Source: SHZI01 sp040080965 (GTDB lineage Bacteria; Pseudomonadota; Gammaproteobacteria; Steroidobacterales; GCA-2729495). Taken from it: a stretch of DNA of 64,000 nt. Below are positions 61,205-64,000 of this stretch, one piece after another. Position 1 is the stretch's first letter. Each line of letters begins with the position of its first letter. The notes beneath the pieces were generated by a model. It had not been told where the DNA came from and did not search any database. It saw only the letters and a list, made by a program, of their open reading frames with translations. The position numbers and the translations under genes are program-made. The DNA lies in the NCBI GenBank assembly GCA_040080965.1, contig JBEBHH010000004.1:1-64000 (forward strand), read 5' to 3'.

Positions 61205-61956
61205 ATGCCCTGCGAGTCCTTGCCGGCATCGCGGTGGCAGGCGTGCTCGGGGGCTGCTCCGATCCGCCCGGCCAGTCGACGGAACCGATCGCGCCGCGGG
61301 CGGCGCGGCTGGACGACACCACCGGCATCACCCTGCCAGAACCCGCCGACGAGGGGTACTGCAAGGTGGCGCAGCAGATCCTGGCCAGCACCACCCTGAC
61401 CGGCAGCAACACGGTCTTCACCGACATGCCGGAGTACCGCCACTCGAAGCCCTCGGCCGATCCGCACCGGATCTACCAGGTGGTGACCTACGACGGGGCC
61501 ATGCCCGTCGTCGTGTCCTGCAAGACGAAGACGGCGGCACACCTGCGCGCGGTGTACGGGCCGGAGGCCGCCGGCACCCAGTATTTCTGCCCGGAACTCG
61601 GCCGGCGCGTCCAGCGCCAGGCGGTCGTGGAACTGACGGCGTCCGGGCAGGCGGAGGCCGCGGCCCGGGCGGCAGCGTTCATCGTGGACGACAACGAGCC
61701 CTACATGACGGGCCGGGACTACCTGGCCGATTTCGAGCTCAGCTACCAGGCTGCCGACGGCACCCTGCACCTGAACTCGTTCGGGCTCTTCCAGAACTAC
61801 GACAGCTGGATCACCGGCTTCCTGCCGTGGCAGGTGCAGGGGCAGAGCTATTGCCACGTGGCCACGGTGGACTACGTGAAGGCGCTCGCCGCGGGTGAAA
61901 TCGAGCCCGGCACCGTGATCACCACGGCGGATGACGCGCCAGTCACGCCCCAGTGA
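61201..61956 (+). CDS. Lipoprotein of unknown function
   Basis: A protein of 251 residues with a lipobox (GVLGGC, Cys at about 20). The mature part is soluble and mixed alpha/beta, with Cys residues around EGYCKVAQQ, VSCKTKTAAH, YFCPELG and QSYCHVATV that could pair in the periplasm. There is no known domain. It is the last gene of the coupled run starting at 56439 and is convergent with the sensor kinase gene. Its linkage to the LLM/NmrA genes suggests an envelope role in the same process. Confidence 0.75.
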   Translation: MNALRVLAGIAVAGVLGGCSDPPGQSTEPIAPRAARLDDTTGITLPEPADEGYCKVAQQILASTTLTGSNTVFTDMPEYRHSKPSADPHRIYQVVTYDGAMPVVVSCKTKTAAHLRAVYGPEAAGTQYFCPELGRRVQRQAVVELTASGQAEAAARAAAFIVDDNEPYMTGRDYLADFELSYQAADGTLHLNSFGLFQNYDSWITGFLPWQVQGQSYCHVATVDYVKALAAGEIEPGTVITTADDAPVTPQ

Positions 61957-61994
61957 GTTGCCACCCCCCTCGTTGACGAACCGGGAGAGGGCCG

Positions 61995-63323
61995 TCAGAC
62001 CGGGAAGCTGACAGAGACTTCGAGTCCCCGGCGCTGCGGCCCGGGACCAAACGCCAGCGTCGCGTTATGGAGTTCGGCAATGCGCCGGACGATGGAAAGC
62101 CCGAGGCCACTGCCGCCGCCCGTGGCCGCGGAGCCCCGGAAAAAGCGCTCTCCCAGGCGCCCCCGCTCGTCCGGGATGACACCGGCTCCGGCATCGGTCA
62201 CGCGGAGCACGGCCCGGCCATGCTCCTTCGCGACCTCGACGAGAACGGGCGGTGCACCGTGACTGACGGCATTCGCCACGAGATTGCGCACGACGATCGC
62301 CAGCAAGGCGGCATTGCCCTGCACCTGGATGCCGGCACCAGCGTCCAGCTCGATGTCGAGCTCCGCCCCGGCCGCCGATGCCAGTTCCGCAATGGCGGTT
62401 CGGGTGACCTGGCCGAGGGGCACAGCGACGAACGAAGCTGCCGCCCCGCCCTGCTCGAGCCGCGCCAGGGTCAGCAGCTGATCCAGCAGGTCGGCCATGC
62501 GGTCCGAGGCACGGATCACCTGGTCCAGCGCCGCGTCGCGGGTCACCGCGCTGGGAGTCGTTCGCGCCACCTCCGCCTGGGCCCGGACGGCGGCCACCGG
62601 CTTGCGAAGTTCGTGGGACGCGTCGGCGGTGAAGCGCCGTTCCAGGTCGCTCGCGCGGCGGATGCGCTCGAAGAGCTCGTTCAGGCGGCGCACCAGCGGC
62701 AGGGTTTCGGCGGGACCCGCCAGCTCGACCGGGCGCAGCTCCAGGGGGTCACGGGCGGCTACCTGGTCACTCAACAGCGCAAGGGGCCGCAGCGCGCGCC
62801 CGATGCTCCACCACACCAGCAGGCCGAGGACGGGCAGCCCCGCCGCCAGGGGCAGCAGCGCGTTCAGCGCGACACGCCGGGCAATGGCCTCCCGGACGCT
62901 GTGATCCTCGGCTACCTCGATCAGGAATTCCCGCTCCGTGTCCCAGGTGGTGAATACCCGCCAGCGGCGCCCGGCGAGCTCGTTGTCGGAGAAACCTTCG
63001 GTGGCGGGCGAGAGCCGCTGCTTCGGTGCATCCGCTGACGACAGCACGATTTCGCCGCTGTCATTCCAGACCTGGAAGCTGACCCGGTGGCCATAGGACC
63101 CGTTTGCAGCGAACTCACCGAGGTCCTCGGGGTCCAGTTCGAGCAGCTCGTGCCCGGCGCTGGCGGCCAGGATCGAGGTGACCTGCGCCAGGTGTGCATC
63201 CAGGAGACGGTCGGCCTCCCGGTGCGCGTCGAAGTAGGCGGCAACGGTCACGGCCAGCCAGGCGGCCGCGACCGACCCGAGAAGCAGGGTGATGAGGCGG
63301 CGCCGGATGGACACTTCAGTCAT
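61995..63323 (-). CDS. Sensor histidine kinase, QseC/TctE-like
   Basis: A protein of 442 residues. Two transmembrane helices (about 10-30 and 152-174) enclose a periplasmic sensor of 120 residues. A HAMP-like linker follows, then the H-box FTADASHELRKPVAAV (His237), the N-box LVANAVSHG, the G1 box TDAGAGVI and the G2 box GSGLGLSIVRRI. The stimulus is unknown. It overlaps the response-regulator gene by four bases (63320-63323), regulator first. No target gene can be named from the sequence; the neighbouring lipoprotein operon is one possibility. Confidence 0.93.
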   Translation of the reverse strand: MTEVSIRRRLITLLLGSVAAAWLAVTVAAYFDAHREADRLLDAHLAQVTSILAASAGHELLELDPEDLGEFAANGSYGHRVSFQVWNDSGEIVLSSADAPKQRLSPATEGFSDNELAGRRWRVFTTWDTEREFLIEVAEDHSVREAIARRVALNALLPLAAGLPVLGLLVWWSIGRALRPLALLSDQVAARDPLELRPVELAGPAETLPLVRRLNELFERIRRASDLERRFTADASHELRKPVAAVRAQAEVARTTPSAVTRDAALDQVIRASDRMADLLDQLLTLARLEQGGAAASFVAVPLGQVTRTAIAELASAAGAELDIELDAGAGIQVQGNAALLAIVVRNLVANAVSHGAPPVLVEVAKEHGRAVLRVTDAGAGVIPDERGRLGERFFRGSAATGGGSGLGLSIVRRIAELHNATLAFGPGPQRRGLEVSVSFPV

Positions 63324-63997
63324 TCATTGCCGGCCTCAGGCCCCCGTGGCAGCACATAGCCGACCCCGCGCACGGTGCGGATCACGTCGGCCGCCAGCTT
63401 GCGCCGCAGGTGATGGATGTGCACCTCGATCGCATTGCTTTCCACCGCAGCATCCCAGTCGTAGAGCCGCTCTTCAAGCTGCTCCCGCGTCAGCACCCGG
63501 CCGCAGTTCAGCATGAGTTCGCGCAGGAGGTCGAACTCCCGGGGATTGAGCTCCACGTTCCTCCGCCGGAACTTCACCTTGCGCGTGCCCGCGTCCATCA
63601 GGAGTTCCCCGACCGACAGCTGGTCGGAACCGGCGCCGTGGGCGCGGCGCACTAGGGCCCGGAGCCGGGCGGCCAGCTCGGCGAGGGCTACCGGCTTGAC
63701 CACGTAGTCGTCGGCGCCCGCATCGAGTCCGGTCACGCGATCGTCGATGGCGTCCCGGGCCGTGAGCACCAGCACCGGCACCGCCTGCCCCCGGGCCCTG
63801 ATCTGCCGGAGTACTTCGAGGCCCGAGCGCCTCGGCAGGCCCAGGTCGAGGACCACCGCGGCAAATTCACCGGACCGAAGTGCCGTGTCGGCGGCGATGC
63901 CGTCGCGGACCCAGTCCACCGCAAAGCCCCGGTCCCGGAGCCCGGCCTGCAGGGCATCACCGAGCAGGCTGTCGTCCTCCACGACCAGTACGTGCAT
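63320..63997 (-). CDS. OmpR-family response regulator, QseB-like
   Basis: A protein of 225 residues. The receiver domain has the acidic pair Asp8/Asp9, the phospho-acceptor Asp51 (VVLDLGLP), Thr in VLTARDA and Lys in YVVKPVAL. The C-terminal winged helix (about 125-220) has LNPREFDLLRELMLN and VEVHI-type recognition with HHLRRKL. It starts three bases from the right edge of the window and is coupled to the kinase gene that follows. Confidence 0.95.
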   Translation of the reverse strand: MHVLVVEDDSLLGDALQAGLRDRGFAVDWVRDGIAADTALRSGEFAAVVLDLGLPRRSGLEVLRQIRARGQAVPVLVLTARDAIDDRVTGLDAGADDYVVKPVALAELAARLRALVRRAHGAGSDQLSVGELLMDAGTRKVKFRRRNVELNPREFDLLRELMLNCGRVLTREQLEERLYDWDAAVESNAIEVHIHHLRRKLAADVIRTVRGVGYVLPRGPEAGNE

Positions 63998-64000
63998 CGT

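Noticed and set aside
1..64000. tRNA, rRNA, CRISPR, insertion sequences, phage or plasmid origin
   Set aside because: No cloverleaf, repeat-spacer pattern, transposase, integrase or replication gene was seen on reading through both strands.

Overview
The window is G+C-rich throughout and reads as one chromosomal segment of a Gram-negative proteobacterium. TonB-dependent, DcaP-type and NodT-type outer-membrane proteins, several lipobox lipoproteins, AsmA and a patatin/Omp85 autotransporter all need an outer membrane. Gene style and content suit a free-living, possibly marine or soil gammaproteobacterium, but nothing here fixes the species. I see no rRNA, tRNA, CRISPR array, insertion sequence or phage gene. 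Coding density is very high, with no gene-free stretch over 300 bases. Many neighbours overlap by 1-4 bases, which implies translational coupling.

Layout. 1-7000 (minus): an envelope operon, DUF502 membrane protein, then a PlpD-like patatin/Omp85 protein, then AsmA, then a DUF4344 metallopeptidase cut by the left edge. 7000-23230: stress and envelope housekeeping. This holds an MscS channel, two AspT-type exchangers flanking an exported amidohydrolase and a decayed DUF3313 gene, a K+-channel-like protein, MarC and PPK2 in a row, the phosphotransacetylase/acetate kinase pair, a SYLF protein, a repeat-bearing lipoprotein with an exported VOC protein, an AI-2E-type permease and a YgdI/YgdR lipoprotein. 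23320-33100 (minus): a six-gene unit of DcaP-like porin, exported glutaminase, large Orn/Lys/Arg-type decarboxylase, AspT-type exchanger, aspartate 4-decarboxylase and exported asparaginase. 33300-41630: a SulP transporter, an export set (small membrane protein, DUF3302, HlyD, NodT), a ZIP transporter, an intact DUF3313 protein and a DUF481 protein. 41630-47930 (minus): TonB receptor, DoxX, a secreted protein, TetR regulator, NTF2-like protein and an outer-membrane channel. 47960-61960: an oxidoreductase island with three luciferase-like (LLM) enzymes, two flavin-reductase-fold proteins, an M24 protein, an acyltransferase, a quinone-oxidoreductase-like enzyme, an MFS transporter, an alpha/beta hydrolase, an NmrA-like protein and unknown envelope proteins. 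62000-64000 (minus): a QseC/QseB-like two-component pair.

Two systems stand out. The first is the amide/aspartate decarboxylation operon. Read from the gene families, Asn and Gln would enter by the porin and be deamidated in the periplasm. Asp would then be imported in exchange for Ala and decarboxylated inside, consuming a proton. The second is the six-gene coupled run 56439-61956, which looks like an uncharacterised two-component flavin monooxygenase pathway with its own hydrolase, reductase-like protein, membrane protein and lipoprotein. All functional statements come from reading the translated sequences; no database search was possible.
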